A stretch of DNA of 64,000 nucleotides from an uncultured Sphingomonadaceae bacterium (GCA_947494305.1 CANLUL010000002.1:553727-617726), one strand, 5' to 3'; positions 1 to 9,262 are shown, counted from the first letter of the stretch. Program-made: numbers and translations. Notes: generated from the letters alone by a model not told the origin.

Positions 1-119
1 GGAGCCGGCATTTTGACAGTTGCGGCAAGACGTGCAGATTAGCGGATATTTGGTCTACATTTGTAGATTTTGTGAGTTAGCGCTTGCCTGTCCGGCGTGG
101 ATGCGCTGTTGTTAAGATA

Positions 120-2903
120 ATGTCCCGCCTATCCCAGTCCCCTCTGATCGCGGTCCTTGGTCCGACCAATACCGGTAAGACTCATCTCGCGATTGAACGC
201 ATGTGTGCCCATTCCAGCGGCATGATCGGCTTTCCCCTGCGGCTTTTGGCGCGAGAGGTTTATGACCGCGTTGTTAAGTTGAAGGGCCCCAACAGTGTTG
301 CTTTGGTTACCGGAGAAGAAAAGATCATCCCGCCCGATGCACAGTGGTTTTTGTGCACTGCTGAAGCCATGCCGATGGATCGGGATTTTTCCTTTGTAGC
401 GATTGACGAAGCGCAGCTTGGGATCGATCCGGAACGAGGGCATATTTTTACGGATCGGATGCTCCATGCAAGGGGCCGGGACGAAACGATGATATTGGGT
501 TCCGAGAGCCTGCGTCCCTTGATCAGAAGCCTTCTGCCGGATGCAGAAATCCAAACACGGCCACGTTTTTCAACGCTTAGCTATGCCGGGCCGCGCAAGT
601 TATCGCGTCTGCCGAAGCGATCCGCAATTGTCGCTTTCTCGATTGAAGATGTTTACGCGATTGCCGAAATGTTGCGGCGGCAACATGGTGGTGCCGCGAT
701 TGTAATGGGTTCGCTCTCCCCCCATACTCGCAATGCACAGGTTCAAATGTATCAGGATGGTGAAGTGGACTATTTGGTCGCTACCGATGCTATCGGAATG
801 GGTCTCAATCTTGATGTTACCCATGTCGCATTCGCGGCGCTTAGAAAATTTGATGGCCGCCGACGTCGGCGATTGACGCTAGCGGAAATTGGACAGATTG
901 CAGGCCGGGCCGGGCGGCATCAAAAAGACGGTAGTTTTGGTACCCTATCTGGGATGGCGTCTTCGGATGAGCTACTGGACGAAGAAATTGAGCATCTGGA
1001 AGCGCATGAGTTTCCCAATTTGAACTGGCTCTATTGGCGCAATGCGGAGCCTTCTTTGAGAAATCTAAAAGCCCTGATCGATGGACTGGAAGAGACACCG
1101 AAGGATAGATTGCTGCGGGCCGCTCCCGAAGCAACAGACCTGGCGGTACTCAAACGGTTGGCACAAGATCCCGATGTAGCCACTCTTGTACAGGGTCGAG
1201 ATGAGGTAAATCTGCTCTGGGAAGCGGCCTGTATTCCCGATTTTCGTAAAGTCGGTCCTGATCATCAGGCGCGATTCGTCGCGTCGCTATGGCCGTACCT
1301 GTCAAAAGGAACGGGTAAAATTCCGCACGCGCGTATGGCACAAGAGATTGCAAGGCTGGAAAATATACAAGGCGATATTGCAACTTTGGGAGGACGGATC
1401 GCGGCCGCGCGCAGTTGGAGTTATATTGCGCAAAAGAAGCATTGGGTGGAGCAGGCGGATATCATGATTGAGCGCACGCGTGCGCTTGAACGCAAGCTTA
1501 GTGATGCCATGCACAGCCTACTCACGCAGCGGTTTGTTGACAAACGAACCCGTGTTTTGATGCGCGGTCTGTTAAGGGATGGGTTACCACAAGACGTAAC
1601 CATTGAGCCCGATGGTGGCGTTATGGTTGAAAATATAAAAATTGGGACTGTCAATGGGTTTCAATTTTCCGTACCTTTCGATAGCCGGAGGGAAGATCGT
1701 AAAATGCTGCTGTCCGCAGCAGAGAGATATTTGGGAAAATACATGCTCGAAAATGCCGATGCCTTGGCAAAAGCCCCAGACACCGTTTTGTCTCTCGTTG
1801 CAGATGACAATGGTCAACCCGCGATCATGTGGGGCGATGCCAAATTGGGTATTTTGACCAAAGGTAAAGATTTGTTGTCGCCGGAAGTGCGATTGGAACA
1901 GTCAGTAAAAGATCTGCCAGCCGAGGCCGCTCAAAAAGTCGGCGACCGCCTGGATGCCTGGCTTGAAGCGATGAAGCTCAAGCATCTTGAGGGTTTGGTC
2001 AAGATCAATGGGTTGGCGAATGAAGCCGAAACACCGCCGGTTGTCAGGGCTCTCTTTGCGCAAATTGTTGAAGCCGGCGGCATCGTTCCGCGGCGGTTCG
2101 TCAACGATGCGGTGCGCGCTTTGGACAATGACATGCGCGGTCATGCACGGCGTGGCGGATTGGTCTTTGGCGCGTTGGATATTTACCACCATGCTTTGAT
2201 GAAACCGGGTGCGGTGTTGTGGCGTTCAGCTCTATTCGCTGTTCTCAACGAACAACCGATGGCGAAATTGACCCCGGATAACGCGGTCCATTTGAAAGAA
2301 TGGGAATTTGCCAACGGGCCACAAATTAGTCAGATGGGTTTCCGCAAGGTCGGCAATGAATATGTTCGTGTCGATATGGCGGAACGCCTAGTTAAACAAG
2401 CGCACGAAGCGCGGAGCCAAGGGGATGTTTTTGCAATAGATGGCGGTCTGGCAACATCGCTCGGTATGGCAGACGAAGTGCATCAAGAACTCCTGGAAAT
2501 GGCCGGTTTTGCCAAAACCGACGAACAACCTGCGCCAGCGAAAACGGCTGTGACGGTAGAGGTAACTGACGAAGCAGCGTCAGACCCAGAAAAGCCGGCT
2601 CTGTTTCAAGAAAAAGCCGAAGCAGCAACACCCGCTGATAACCTCGAAACATCTGAAACGTCTCAGACCGCTGCGGGAAGTGCTCCCGAACAAGCCGAAG
2701 CGCCTCAATATTGGCGTTGGAAAGGCATGGGTAAAGTAAAAGGTGGCAACCGGAATAAGCCCCGCACAAAGAATCCCAGCAAGCATTCCAAAGCTGGCGC
2801 AAGTGGACAGAAACCAAATCGAAAAAAAGCAGAACCGGTTCTTGCCACCGGCGGCGGCGCGTTTGACGAGCTAGCAGCGTTAAAGGAAAGCATGAAAAAA
2901 TAG
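120..2903 (+). CDS. SUV3-like DEAD/DEAH-type RNA helicase
   Basis: Superfamily 2 helicase of the mitochondrial-SUV3-like group found in alphaproteobacteria; ATP-driven unwinding of RNA, probably in RNA turnover. Walker A GPTNTGKT lies at residues 14-21, a DEAQ motif II follows near residue 95, then a motif V-like ATDAIGMGLNL and motif VI QIAGRAGR. The last ~130 residues are low-complexity, Glu/Ala-rich then Lys/Arg-rich, suggesting a disordered nucleic-acid-binding tail. The ATG at 120 is preferred over an ATG at 84 because the conserved core begins eight residues after it. The next gene (S4 domain) starts 9 bases downstream, so the two are probably co-transcribed. The family call is firm; the RNA target is unknown. 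Confidence 0.88.
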   Translation: MSRLSQSPLIAVLGPTNTGKTHLAIERMCAHSSGMIGFPLRLLAREVYDRVVKLKGPNSVALVTGEEKIIPPDAQWFLCTAEAMPMDRDFSFVAIDEAQLGIDPERGHIFTDRMLHARGRDETMILGSESLRPLIRSLLPDAEIQTRPRFSTLSYAGPRKLSRLPKRSAIVAFSIEDVYAIAEMLRRQHGGAAIVMGSLSPHTRNAQVQMYQDGEVDYLVATDAIGMGLNLDVTHVAFAALRKFDGRRRRRLTLAEIGQIAGRAGRHQKDGSFGTLSGMASSDELLDEEIEHLEAHEFPNLNWLYWRNAEPSLRNLKALIDGLEETPKDRLLRAAPEATDLAVLKRLAQDPDVATLVQGRDEVNLLWEAACIPDFRKVGPDHQARFVASLWPYLSKGTGKIPHARMAQEIARLENIQGDIATLGGRIAAARSWSYIAQKKHWVEQADIMIERTRALERKLSDAMHSLLTQRFVDKRTRVLMRGLLRDGLPQDVTIEPDGGVMVENIKIGTVNGFQFSVPFDSRREDRKMLLSAAERYLGKYMLENADALAKAPDTVLSLVADDNGQPAIMWGDAKLGILTKGKDLLSPEVRLEQSVKDLPAEAAQKVGDRLDAWLEAMKLKHLEGLVKINGLANEAETPPVVRALFAQIVEAGGIVPRRFVNDAVRALDNDMRGHARRGGLVFGALDIYHHALMKPGAVLWRSALFAVLNEQPMAKLTPDNAVHLKEWEFANGPQISQMGFRKVGNEYVRVDMAERLVKQAHEARSQGDVFAIDGGLATSLGMADEVHQELLEMAGFAKTDEQPAPAKTAVTVEVTDEAASDPEKPALFQEKAEAATPADNLETSETSQTAAGSAPEQAEAPQYWRWKGMGKVKGGNRNKPRTKNPSKHSKAGASGQKPNRKKAEPVLATGGGAFDELAALKESMKK

Positions 2904-2912
2904 GATGCGGGT

Positions 2913-3215
2913 TTGAATAACGGTCATTCGGCGACGTCAGGTCTTTCCGATCACAGCATCCGGGTAGACAAATTGCTATGGTTTTTACGCTTTTGCCGCA
3001 ATCGCGCGGTTGCCAAAAAACTGTCTGAAAAGGGGCACGTCCGTCTAAATGGGCGCCGTGTAAGCCGGGCGCATCTTTCGGTCCGCGCCAACGACATTTT
3101 AACAATTCCTGTGGGTCGAGAAGTGCGTGTTGTGCGCATCATTTCACTGCCGGAACGCCGCAGTTCTGCACCGGAGGCACAATCCTGTTACGAAATACTA
3201 AAGACAGGCTATTGA
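2913..3215 (+). CDS. S4-domain RNA-binding protein (Hsp15/HslR-like)
   Basis: Small basic protein of 100 residues with an S4 RNA-binding fold: residues ~16-62 contain the typical RVDKLLWFLRFCRNR and GHVRLNGRRV elements. Hsp15-family proteins bind 23S rRNA on stalled 50S subunits and help recycle them. The start is TTG at 2913, with AGGA at 2902-2905 spaced 7 bases upstream; no in-frame ATG exists before the domain. It lies 9 bases behind the helicase gene, which fits a small RNA-metabolism operon. HslR-type function is inferred from domain and size only. Confidence 0.82.
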   Translation: MNNGHSATSGLSDHSIRVDKLLWFLRFCRNRAVAKKLSEKGHVRLNGRRVSRAHLSVRANDILTIPVGREVRVVRIISLPERRSSAPEAQSCYEILKTGY

Positions 3216-3235
3216 AATGAACAGCAAATGTGCGG

Positions 3236-3264
3236 TTGACCTTGTCAAATTTGCGCAATAGCTA
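3236..3264 (+). promoter_or_regulatory. possible fdxA promoter
   Basis: TTGACC at 3236-3241 is followed 17 bases later by TAGCTA at 3259-3264, upstream of the ferredoxin gene. The -35 element is good but the -10 is weak, so this is a suggestion only. Confidence 0.3.
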
Positions 3265-3308
3265 GGGAGCTGATCAGCCTGTTTTGGGCAAAGGGAGTAG
3301 AAGACCAG

Positions 3309-3644
3309 ATGACCTATGTAGTGACCGAAGACTGCATCAAGTGTAAATATATGGACTGTGTGGAAGTATGCCCGGTCGATTGTTTTTATGAAGGCGAAAA
3401 TATGCTGGTCATCAACCCCAGCGAATGCATCGACTGCGGTGTATGTGAGCCGGAATGCCCTGCTGAGGCAATTTTGCCAGATACCGAAGACGGCCTTGAG
3501 AAGATGCTAGAAATAAACACCAAATTTTCTGAAGAATGGCCGAACATAACGGTCAGCCGTGATCCACCAGCTGATGCCGATGATTTTAAAGGCAAGGAAG
3601 GCAAGTTCGAAATGTTCTCGGAAGCGCCTGGCCAAGGGGACTGA
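3309..3644 (+). CDS. fdxA: seven-iron ferredoxin FdxA
   Basis: Soluble electron carrier of 111 residues with one [3Fe-4S] and one [4Fe-4S] cluster. Two cysteine arrays are visible: [17 protein letters not shown] at residues ~9-25 and [12 protein letters not shown] at ~40-51, arranged as in Azotobacter-type FdI proteins. The C-terminal half is acidic and carries the helix/extension typical of FdxA rather than of short 2[4Fe-4S] ferredoxins. In many alphaproteobacteria fdxA lies near a CarD-family gene; here the antiporter gene on the opposite strand lies between them. The ATG has a GGGAG-type site about 13 bases upstream. The redox partner cannot be read from the sequence. Confidence 0.95.
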   Translation: MTYVVTEDCIKCKYMDCVEVCPVDCFYEGENMLVINPSECIDCGVCEPECPAEAILPDTEDGLEKMLEINTKFSEEWPNITVSRDPPADADDFKGKEGKFEMFSEAPGQGD

Positions 3645-3648
3645 TTCG

Positions 3649-3676
3649 AACGTCTTGTTGTCGGGACGTTTTGTTG
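3649..3676. terminator. weak hairpin between convergent fdxA and antiporter genes
   Basis: AACGTC (3649-3654) pairs with GACGTT (3665-3670), followed by TTGTTG. The stem is only six base pairs with an imperfect T tract. Its place between two convergent genes supports a terminator role, weakly. Confidence 0.35.
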
Positions 3677-3683
3677 CCATCTT

Positions 3684-5621
3684 TTAGTCTTTGAATTCTC
3701 TCGTGACTATTTCGGGGAGGGGATATTTGTCGAGGTTGAGTGACTCGGCATCGAGCGTCCCTTCACGAGCCGCCGCCAGGTTTTCTCTCAAATCGGTTTC
3801 CCAGATTTCCGCATTTTCTTTGATCCGCTGGTGTAAGGCTTCATTTTCATGAGCGGGAATATCTATGTCGTAGACATCTGCCGTCGATAGCATGGAACGA
3901 CGGTCCATTCTTTCAAAAACATCAACCATTCGCTGCGCGGCATCGCGCGATGTGCCTAGGGCTTGAATTGCGGACCGGCCCATGCGGACGGAGCTGTCAT
4001 AGGTCTCACGAATAATATCCCTGCACCCCAATGCCCAAAGTTCGTGAACATGGTTGCGATCAAATGCGCGGGCGATGACATGCAGGTGCGGATAGTTTTT
4101 GGATGCATATTTGACCATGGCATTTACTTGATCTTTTCCATCAATCGCAATGATCAGTAACTTGGCGTCATTGATTCCGGCGGCGTGCAGGAGATCGGGT
4201 CTTGTGGCGTCGCCAAAATAGGCTTTGACGCCGAACTTCTGCAACATATCCAGTTGCTTGGAGCTATAGTCAATAATTGTGGGATTGTGACCCGCACCCT
4301 CCAATATCCGTCCTACAATGCCGCCAAATCGGCCGCGTCCGGCAACAATGATATGGCTGTCCTCGGGCAGGGCATCTGCTTCGCGTTCTTGTGCGCCATC
4401 AAATCGCGGCGCGATGACTTTGTCGTATAAAATGAATAACAAAGGAGTGATCAACATAGAGAGCGCTACGACCAGCAACAGCCCATCTGCTATATCGGTT
4501 GGCATGATGTTGTTGGTGGTGACAAAGGAAAGCAGCACAAACCCAAATTCACCGGCCTGCGCCAGGCCAAGCGCGAACAACCAGCGGTCGGCGCCGTTGA
4601 TGCCAAAAATACGTCCTAGGACCCATAGAACAGCGACCTTTGTTCCAATCAATATTGCTGTCCAATAGGCAATAGAACCAAAGCTGCCGACCAATTCGGG
4701 AATATCGATTCCAGCACCGACAGTCATGAAGAACAATCCAAGCAATAGCCCTTTAAATGGCTCGATATCGGATTCGAGTTCATGGCGGTATTCGCTGTTG
4801 GCAAGGACGACGCCGGCTAGAAAAGTACCAAGCGCAGGGGAAAGGCCGACAAGTGACATGAGTACAGCAATACCAATAACGAACATCAGTGCTGCGGCGG
4901 TAAACAACTCGCGTAACTGGGCGAGTGCAATGAACCGGAAAATCGGCCGGGTCAGATAGTTCCCAACCAATACTACCAGTGCGACAGCGGCGATTGTTAC
5001 CAAACCTGCTTGCCAGGCGCTGAGATTAGCGATCAAATTAAGGTCGCCCGAATGATCTCCGCCCTCTGCGCCATGTGTTGCAGCCTGCGCTGCGGTTTCG
5101 ACCAGTTCCGGCATTGCAAGCAGCGGTAGAAAGGCAAGCATCGGGATGACGGCGATATCTTGAAACAGCAAAACGGAAAAACTTCCTTCGCCGCCATCGC
5201 TCTTCATCAGGCCTTTTTCATTCAGTGTTTGTAAGACGATCGCAGTGGAGGAAAGGGACAATATCATCCCAGTCACCAGCGACAGTCGCCAATCCCAGCC
5301 GCTGATCATTGAAATGCCCATCATCAACAATATGGTAATGATGACTTGCCCACCGCCTAGTCCAATCAGCCGGCCTCGCATTTCCCATAGGCGTTTGGGT
5401 TCCAGTTCCAGGCCGACCAGAAAAAGCATCATCACGACGCCAAATTCCGCAAAATGCTGGAGGCCAACAATATCGACACCAAGCACGCCCAGAGTCGGGC
5501 TAATGATCATGCCGGCTAACAAATAGCCGAGAACGGATCCTAGTCCGAATTTTGAGGCCAGCGGAACCGCAATTACGCCCGCAACGAGAAAAATAAATGC
5601 CAATAGAAGAAAATCTGTCAT
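3684..5621 (-). CDS. CPA2-family cation:proton antiporter with TrkA-N domain (KefB/KefC-like)
   Basis: Inner-membrane potassium/proton antiporter of 645 residues. Residues 1-~390 form about 12 hydrophobic segments of the Na+/H+ exchanger domain, starting right at the N-terminus (MTDFLLLAFIFLVAGV). From ~410 a Rossmann RCK/TrkA-N domain begins with HIIVAGRGRFGGIVGRIL, which binds NAD(H) or another nucleotide to gate transport. Related E. coli proteins export K+ during electrophile stress; whether this one is glutathione-gated is not shown. Convergent with fdxA and divergent from carD. The chosen ATG at 5621 gives the usual family N-terminus. Confidence 0.9.
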   Translation of the reverse strand: MTDFLLLAFIFLVAGVIAVPLASKFGLGSVLGYLLAGMIISPTLGVLGVDIVGLQHFAEFGVVMMLFLVGLELEPKRLWEMRGRLIGLGGGQVIITILLMMGISMISGWDWRLSLVTGMILSLSSTAIVLQTLNEKGLMKSDGGEGSFSVLLFQDIAVIPMLAFLPLLAMPELVETAAQAATHGAEGGDHSGDLNLIANLSAWQAGLVTIAAVALVVLVGNYLTRPIFRFIALAQLRELFTAAALMFVIGIAVLMSLVGLSPALGTFLAGVVLANSEYRHELESDIEPFKGLLLGLFFMTVGAGIDIPELVGSFGSIAYWTAILIGTKVAVLWVLGRIFGINGADRWLFALGLAQAGEFGFVLLSFVTTNNIMPTDIADGLLLVVALSMLITPLLFILYDKVIAPRFDGAQEREADALPEDSHIIVAGRGRFGGIVGRILEGAGHNPTIIDYSSKQLDMLQKFGVKAYFGDATRPDLLHAAGINDAKLLIIAIDGKDQVNAMVKYASKNYPHLHVIARAFDRNHVHELWALGCRDIIRETYDSSVRMGRSAIQALGTSRDAAQRMVDVFERMDRRSMLSTADVYDIDIPAHENEALHQRIKENAEIWETDLRENLAAAREGTLDAESLNLDKYPLPEIVTREFKD

Positions 5622-5878
5622 TGGCCGAGCTTACGATTCGCATACTGCCATCGCAACTGTTCGATTACTGCGGATGAATCGGTTCCAAGACGCAACCCGT
5701 TGTGCATTGCAACCAAAAATTGCTTTTTTGTTACGAATCTGTTAAAACCATGGTTATCAAGCGGCGAAACGGGGGGGTTTTGGCCGCTTTTGTATAGGTT
5801 GAAAGGACAATTTCGTTGGGGTTTTCGAAAGTTTGAACGAAAAAATCCTAGAATTTTCAAGATTTAGAAAGGCTTTTT

Positions 5879-6409
5879 ATGGCTGCGAATGTGCTGCTCT
5901 TTGATGTGGGCGATTATGTTGTTTACCCGAAACACGGTGTGGGCCGGGTGATTGAATTGCAAAATGAAGAAATTGCAGGGATGCAATTGGAGCTTTATGT
6001 GCTCCGCTTTGAAAAAGAACGTATGACATTGCGCGTTCCAACCAACAAAGCCGAAGGCGTCGGCATGCGCAAATTGTCTTCGGATAAGACGCTTAAAGAA
6101 GCGATTTTGACGCTCAAGGCTAAGCCAAAAGTGAAACGTTCCATGTGGTCGCGTCGTGCGCAGGAATATGAAGCGAAGATCAATTCTGGCGATCTGGTTT
6201 CCATTGCAGAAGTGACCCGCGATCTGTTCCGTGCTGATGATCAGCCTGAACAGAGCTATTCCGAACGTCAGATTTTCGAAGCAGCCTCAAGCCGTCTGGC
6301 TCGCGAATTGGCCGCGATGGAAGACACAGACGAACCGGCAGCGCTGGAGAAAATTCTCGAAATCTTGAATATTGCGGCACCACAATATTACGAGACTGAC
6401 GAATCTTAA
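5879..6409 (+). CDS. carD: CarD/CdnL-family transcription regulator
   Basis: Protein of 176 residues. Residues ~8-65 form the RNA-polymerase-interacting Tudor-like domain (FDVGDYVVYPKHGVGRVIEL...), which binds the RpoB beta-1 lobe; residues ~75-170 form the helical DNA-binding part with a conserved SMWSRRAQEYEAKINSGD stretch. CdnL-type proteins stabilise open promoter complexes, notably at rRNA and housekeeping promoters. A GAAAGG ribosome-binding site precedes the ATG. It stands alone and is followed by a strong terminator. The rpoB partner gene lies 30 kb away in the same window. Confidence 0.93.
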   Translation: MAANVLLFDVGDYVVYPKHGVGRVIELQNEEIAGMQLELYVLRFEKERMTLRVPTNKAEGVGMRKLSSDKTLKEAILTLKAKPKVKRSMWSRRAQEYEAKINSGDLVSIAEVTRDLFRADDQPEQSYSERQIFEAASSRLARELAAMEDTDEPAALEKILEILNIAAPQYYETDES

Positions 6410-6456
6410 ATTCTTGCACCGCGACTATCGCGGTGTTGAATTTCAAATCGACCATC

Positions 6457-6489
6457 AAAAGGCCGCCACAGAAATGTGGTGGCCTTTTT
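6457..6489 (+). terminator. intrinsic terminator after carD
   Basis: A 14-bp perfect stem (AAAAGGCCGCCACA at 6457-6470 with its complement at 6475-6488) closes a GAAA tetraloop and runs into TTTTT. It is also U-rich in the opposite direction and could serve the minus-strand DUF1801 gene. Confidence 0.9.
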
Positions 6490-6524
6490 CTGTCTGCGAG
6501 CTATGAGTTCGGCAATAACTGATC

Positions 6525-6848
6525 TTAATTTCTATTGAGTGCAACAGCTTGCGCCACAAAATAGGCCACGGTTTCTGGTTCGAACTTATTCAGGGAAAGC
6601 ACACGTATTGATTTACCTGCTCCTCCCAGACGAGCCTTTTCATCAACCATTCGGGCTCCTTTCAAAAAGCCAATATCAATTCCATGCGGCATAGTTCTTA
6701 GATGGCAAATACCTCCATCTGAATTCGCGTAGGTTGTGATTCTGGGTTTCTGAGTCTCAACAATCCCCTCAAGTGTGAGCAGATGTTCCCTTGCCAGTTC
6801 AAATAGACCGCGGTGCGGAGATTCTATGTCTTTTTCAAATTGGGTCAT
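6525..6848 (-). CDS. DUF1801-type small protein
   Basis: Protein of 107 residues resembling the DUF1801 (YdhG-like alpha/beta) family: the N-terminal LFELAREHLLTLEGIVETQK helix, the central TYANSDGGICHLRTMPHGIDIGFLKGARM strand region and the C-terminal basic turn match the family layout. The family has no established biochemical role. The start at 6848 (MTQFEKDIESP) is chosen because a GGACGG ribosome-binding site precedes it; the longer frame to 6905 adds a non-family N-terminus. Followed on the same strand at its 3' end by the shared terminator at 6457-6489. Confidence 0.65.
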   Translation of the reverse strand: MTQFEKDIESPHRGLFELAREHLLTLEGIVETQKPRITTYANSDGGICHLRTMPHGIDIGFLKGARMVDEKARLGGAGKSIRVLSLNKFEPETVAYFVAQAVALNRN

Positions 6849-6982
6849 ATTCCGTCCATGCTGCTTTTCAGTGGAACTGCTATGACACAGCCCTACTGAC
6901 AGCATCCTGTCAGTAGTATCACAATAATCAGCAAGGTAAGCTGGTAGTCGAGGAGGTGAACCGCTCCGGGTCGCAGGCGGTT

Positions 6983-7576
6983 TCAGTGGGAAACGGCAGC
7001 AATCTCCAATGCGGTTTTTTCAGCCGCCCGGCGCACTTCATCGGCCAATTCAGAGTTCGGCAATGTGCGCGCCAGAACCATTCCGCCGACACATAACGCC
7101 GCAACTGAAAGAGCCTGCCCACGGGCCCTGGTGGTTTTTTCTTCGAAACCGTTTTCAAACAATCCAACCATAGCATCCAGCAACTGTTGATAGGCGGTCT
7201 GAACCTGCGGGTTTGATCGCGCCACATCCGATGGCAGGGCGATCATTGGGCACTGACCGTCCAAATCTCCCAAATGTTCAGGTGATAAATATCCGGCAAT
7301 CATCTGACGCGCCATATCTGAAGCGGGGCCTTCAGGGTCAATGCCCGCATCTTTGCGCCACTCGGCTCCACGTCCCATTAGAAAGCTGGAAACGGCTGCT
7401 TCATATAGCGCCTCCTTGCTCCTAAAATGATTGTAAAAAGCGCCGCGCGTCAGGCCAGCATTTTCCATAACCATATCAATGGTAACGTCCTGAAAGCCAT
7501 GACGATTAAACAATATGCGGGCGGATTCGGTGATCTTGGCTCGACTTTTGGCTTTGTGCTCGGCGCTATATGGCAT
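6983..7576 (-). CDS. TetR-family transcriptional repressor
   Basis: Protein of 197 residues. Residues ~10-55 carry the TetR helix-turn-helix (SARILFNRHGFQDVTIDM, then NAGLTRGAFYNHFRSKE). The remaining ~140 residues are the helical ligand-binding/dimer domain with a cysteine (GQCPMIALPSDVAR) typical of the group that senses electrophiles or xenobiotics. It is transcribed divergently from the YCII-GST-RibD-TfoX gene run, and a perfect palindrome lies in the shared promoter region (7615-7634), so it very likely represses itself and that run. The inducer is unknown. Confidence 0.9.
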   Translation of the reverse strand: MPYSAEHKAKSRAKITESARILFNRHGFQDVTIDMVMENAGLTRGAFYNHFRSKEALYEAAVSSFLMGRGAEWRKDAGIDPEGPASDMARQMIAGYLSPEHLGDLDGQCPMIALPSDVARSNPQVQTAYQQLLDAMVGLFENGFEEKTTRARGQALSVAALCVGGMVLARTLPNSELADEVRRAAEKTALEIAAVSH

Positions 7577-7614
7577 GGATTCTTCCTTGTTTGGAACAGG
7601 CTATCAGAAATCTA

Positions 7615-7634
7615 AATATGTTCTTTAACATATT
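7615..7634. promoter_or_regulatory. palindromic operator for the divergent TetR regulator
   Basis: AATATGTT-CTTT-AACATATT is a perfect inverted repeat with 8-bp arms, 38 bases from the tetR-like ATG and 47 bases from the YCII gene ATG. Size, symmetry and position are those of a TetR operator. Confidence 0.7.
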
Positions 7635-7681
7635 AAAAGGCTGGGCATAAGCTGTGCTCAACCAAATAAAGGAACCCCCAA

Positions 7682-7999
7682 ATGCAAAAATTTATATTCG
7701 CTTATCACGGCAATCCAGACATTAAATCGCCAGAAGAAGGGCAGGCGCATATGACTGCCTGGAAAGCTTGGATGGATGGTTTGGGTGATGCTGTCATCGA
7801 TCGCGGTTTACCGGCTGGTCCATCAAAAACAGTTGGCCGTGACGGTGTGACGGATGATGGCGGATCAAACCCGCTATCCGGAATTTCGATTGTGCAGGCA
7901 GATAATATCGAGACCGCACTCGAAATGGCCAAACGCTCTCCGCATGTAACCGGTGGGGGCACAATAGAAGTTGCACCTGCGATGGATATGGAAATGTAG
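7682..7999 (+). CDS. YCII-related domain protein
   Basis: Protein of 105 residues with the ferredoxin-like YCII fold (MQKFIFAYHGNPDI... then ISIVQADNIETALEMAKRSPHV), the family known from DGPF-domain and YciI proteins. Some members are hydrolases or dehalogenases; most are uncharacterised. First gene of a run on the plus strand (YCII, GST, RibD-like, TfoX-like) behind the TetR operator, so probably induced when the repressor binds its ligand. A GGAACCCCC sequence precedes the ATG. The specific reaction is not predictable. Confidence 0.75.
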   Translation: MQKFIFAYHGNPDIKSPEEGQAHMTAWKAWMDGLGDAVIDRGLPAGPSKTVGRDGVTDDGGSNPLSGISIVQADNIETALEMAKRSPHVTGGGTIEVAPAMDMEM

Positions 8000-8058
8000 A
8001 AAGATCACGCTATCCGAAGTGATTCACCAAAAACCAAATTTACAATGCGGAGCAAATA

Positions 8059-8670
8059 ATGAAGCTTTATACCACTCATCCTGCGCCAAATCCATTTCGG
8101 TTAAGGGTGTTTCTGGTCGAAAAAGGAATTGAACTGCCTATCGAACAGATTGACATTATGGCTGGCGAGACACGCGGACCTGAATTTTTGAAGAAAAACT
8201 CACTCGGTGAGTTGCCCGTTCTGGAACTTGATGATGGCACCTTGTTGACCGAGGCCATTGCGATATGCCGATATTTGGAAAGTGAATATCCGGATACGCC
8301 TCTTATGGGTAGAACACCGCTGGAAGTTGCCAAGATCGATATGTGGACCAGAAGAATGGAACAGCAGATTCAAACGCCGATAGGAGAAGTCGCTCGCCAC
8401 ACCTTTCCTTTGTTTGCGGATTCGACTGAACAGCTTCCCGAATATGCTGAAACGCAAAAACGTTTGGCATTGAAACGATGGGCTTGGCTGGATGCTGAGC
8501 TGTCCGATGGCCGGGTCTATGTTTGCGATGACAAGTTTTCGGTCGCCGATATTACCGGAATGGCCGCGCTCATGATCTGCGATTTTTCCGGCGAGACGGT
8601 TCCGAAGGATATGGTAAATGTCAAACGTTGGGAAACGGCGGTAAGAACCCATAAAGCATGGGGAAACTAG
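8059..8670 (+). CDS. glutathione S-transferase family protein
   Basis: Cytosolic GST of 203 residues. Residues 1-~80 form the thioredoxin-like glutathione site (MKLYTTHPAPNPFRLRVFL; cis-proline in SLGELPVLEL; TEAIAICRYLE binding the gamma-glutamyl part) and ~90-203 the all-helical substrate domain. Conjugates or reduces electrophiles with glutathione. Second gene of the TetR-controlled run, 59 bases after the YCII gene, which fits a detoxification role. The substrate class is not determined by the sequence. Confidence 0.88.
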   Translation: MKLYTTHPAPNPFRLRVFLVEKGIELPIEQIDIMAGETRGPEFLKKNSLGELPVLELDDGTLLTEAIAICRYLESEYPDTPLMGRTPLEVAKIDMWTRRMEQQIQTPIGEVARHTFPLFADSTEQLPEYAETQKRLALKRWAWLDAELSDGRVYVCDDKFSVADITGMAALMICDFSGETVPKDMVNVKRWETAVRTHKAWGN

Positions 8671-8698
8671 GTCATTAAATCTGGCGGAAGGTGACAAT

Positions 8699-9253
8699 AT
8701 GCGAGAGCTAGCAATCTTGACATTCGTTACCCTGAACGGTGTGATGCAGGCCGTACGCCTGCCTGACGAAGATATGTCGGGTGGCTTCGCCCATGGCGGG
8801 TGGGCGGCCCCTTATTGGGACGATGTCATGACCCAGGTTGGACGAACGGCAATGGCAGAGCCTTACGACATGCTGCTAGGGCGCAAGACCTTTGAAATGT
8901 TTGCTGCCAATCAGGAAGACAGCCCTAATGACGGCCATGTCTATACCGTCTCATCAACACTATCGGAATCCATCTGGGAAAACGCGACAATCCTGAGTGG
9001 CAATCCGGTTGAAGAAGTTGCCCGGTTAAAGGAAATGGATGGGCCATTGCTGCAAATTCACGGCAGCTGGCAATTGATTCAACCATTGATCGGTGCCGGT
9101 TTGATTGACGAATTTCGGCTTTTTATTTTCCCGCTAATATTGGGTTCGGGAAAGCGTCTGTTTGAAGGCGTCGAGGGTGCGGACCGATTGAAACTTGTAC
9201 GATCTGAGCCTACGGGAAATGGTGTTGTAATGCATATCTATAGGAAAGAATGA
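8699..9253 (+). CDS. dihydrofolate-reductase/RibD C-terminal family reductase
   Basis: Protein of 184 residues of the RibD_C/DHFR-like NADPH-dependent family: N-terminal LTFVTLNGVMQ strand, LLGRKTFEMF helix start, and the C-terminal DEFRLFIFPLILGSGKRLFEG signature. Such free-standing proteins (YwjB/YyaP-like) are common beside YCII and GST genes in soil and water bacteria. It is not expected to be the essential folate DHFR. Placed 28 bases after the GST gene, same strand. Reaction unknown. Confidence 0.78.
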   Translation: MRELAILTFVTLNGVMQAVRLPDEDMSGGFAHGGWAAPYWDDVMTQVGRTAMAEPYDMLLGRKTFEMFAANQEDSPNDGHVYTVSSTLSESIWENATILSGNPVEEVARLKEMDGPLLQIHGSWQLIQPLIGAGLIDEFRLFIFPLILGSGKRLFEGVEGADRLKLVRSEPTGNGVVMHIYRKE

Positions 9254-9262
9254 CATCGAACT

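Noticed and set aside
1-119. TTGACA at 13-18 as a promoter for the helicase
   Set aside because: No -10 of acceptable quality is found at the right spacing; the window begins too close to decide.
2392-3105. 237-codon minus-strand frame
   Set aside because: It is an antisense shadow of the helicase C-terminus and the S4 gene; composition is unlike coding sequence.
5618-5860. 80-codon open frame before the antiporter gene, overlapping its ATG by ATGA
   Set aside because: Low-complexity, no ribosome-binding site, no resemblance to a known protein, and the region is the promoter space between divergent genes. A very small leader peptide within it cannot be excluded.
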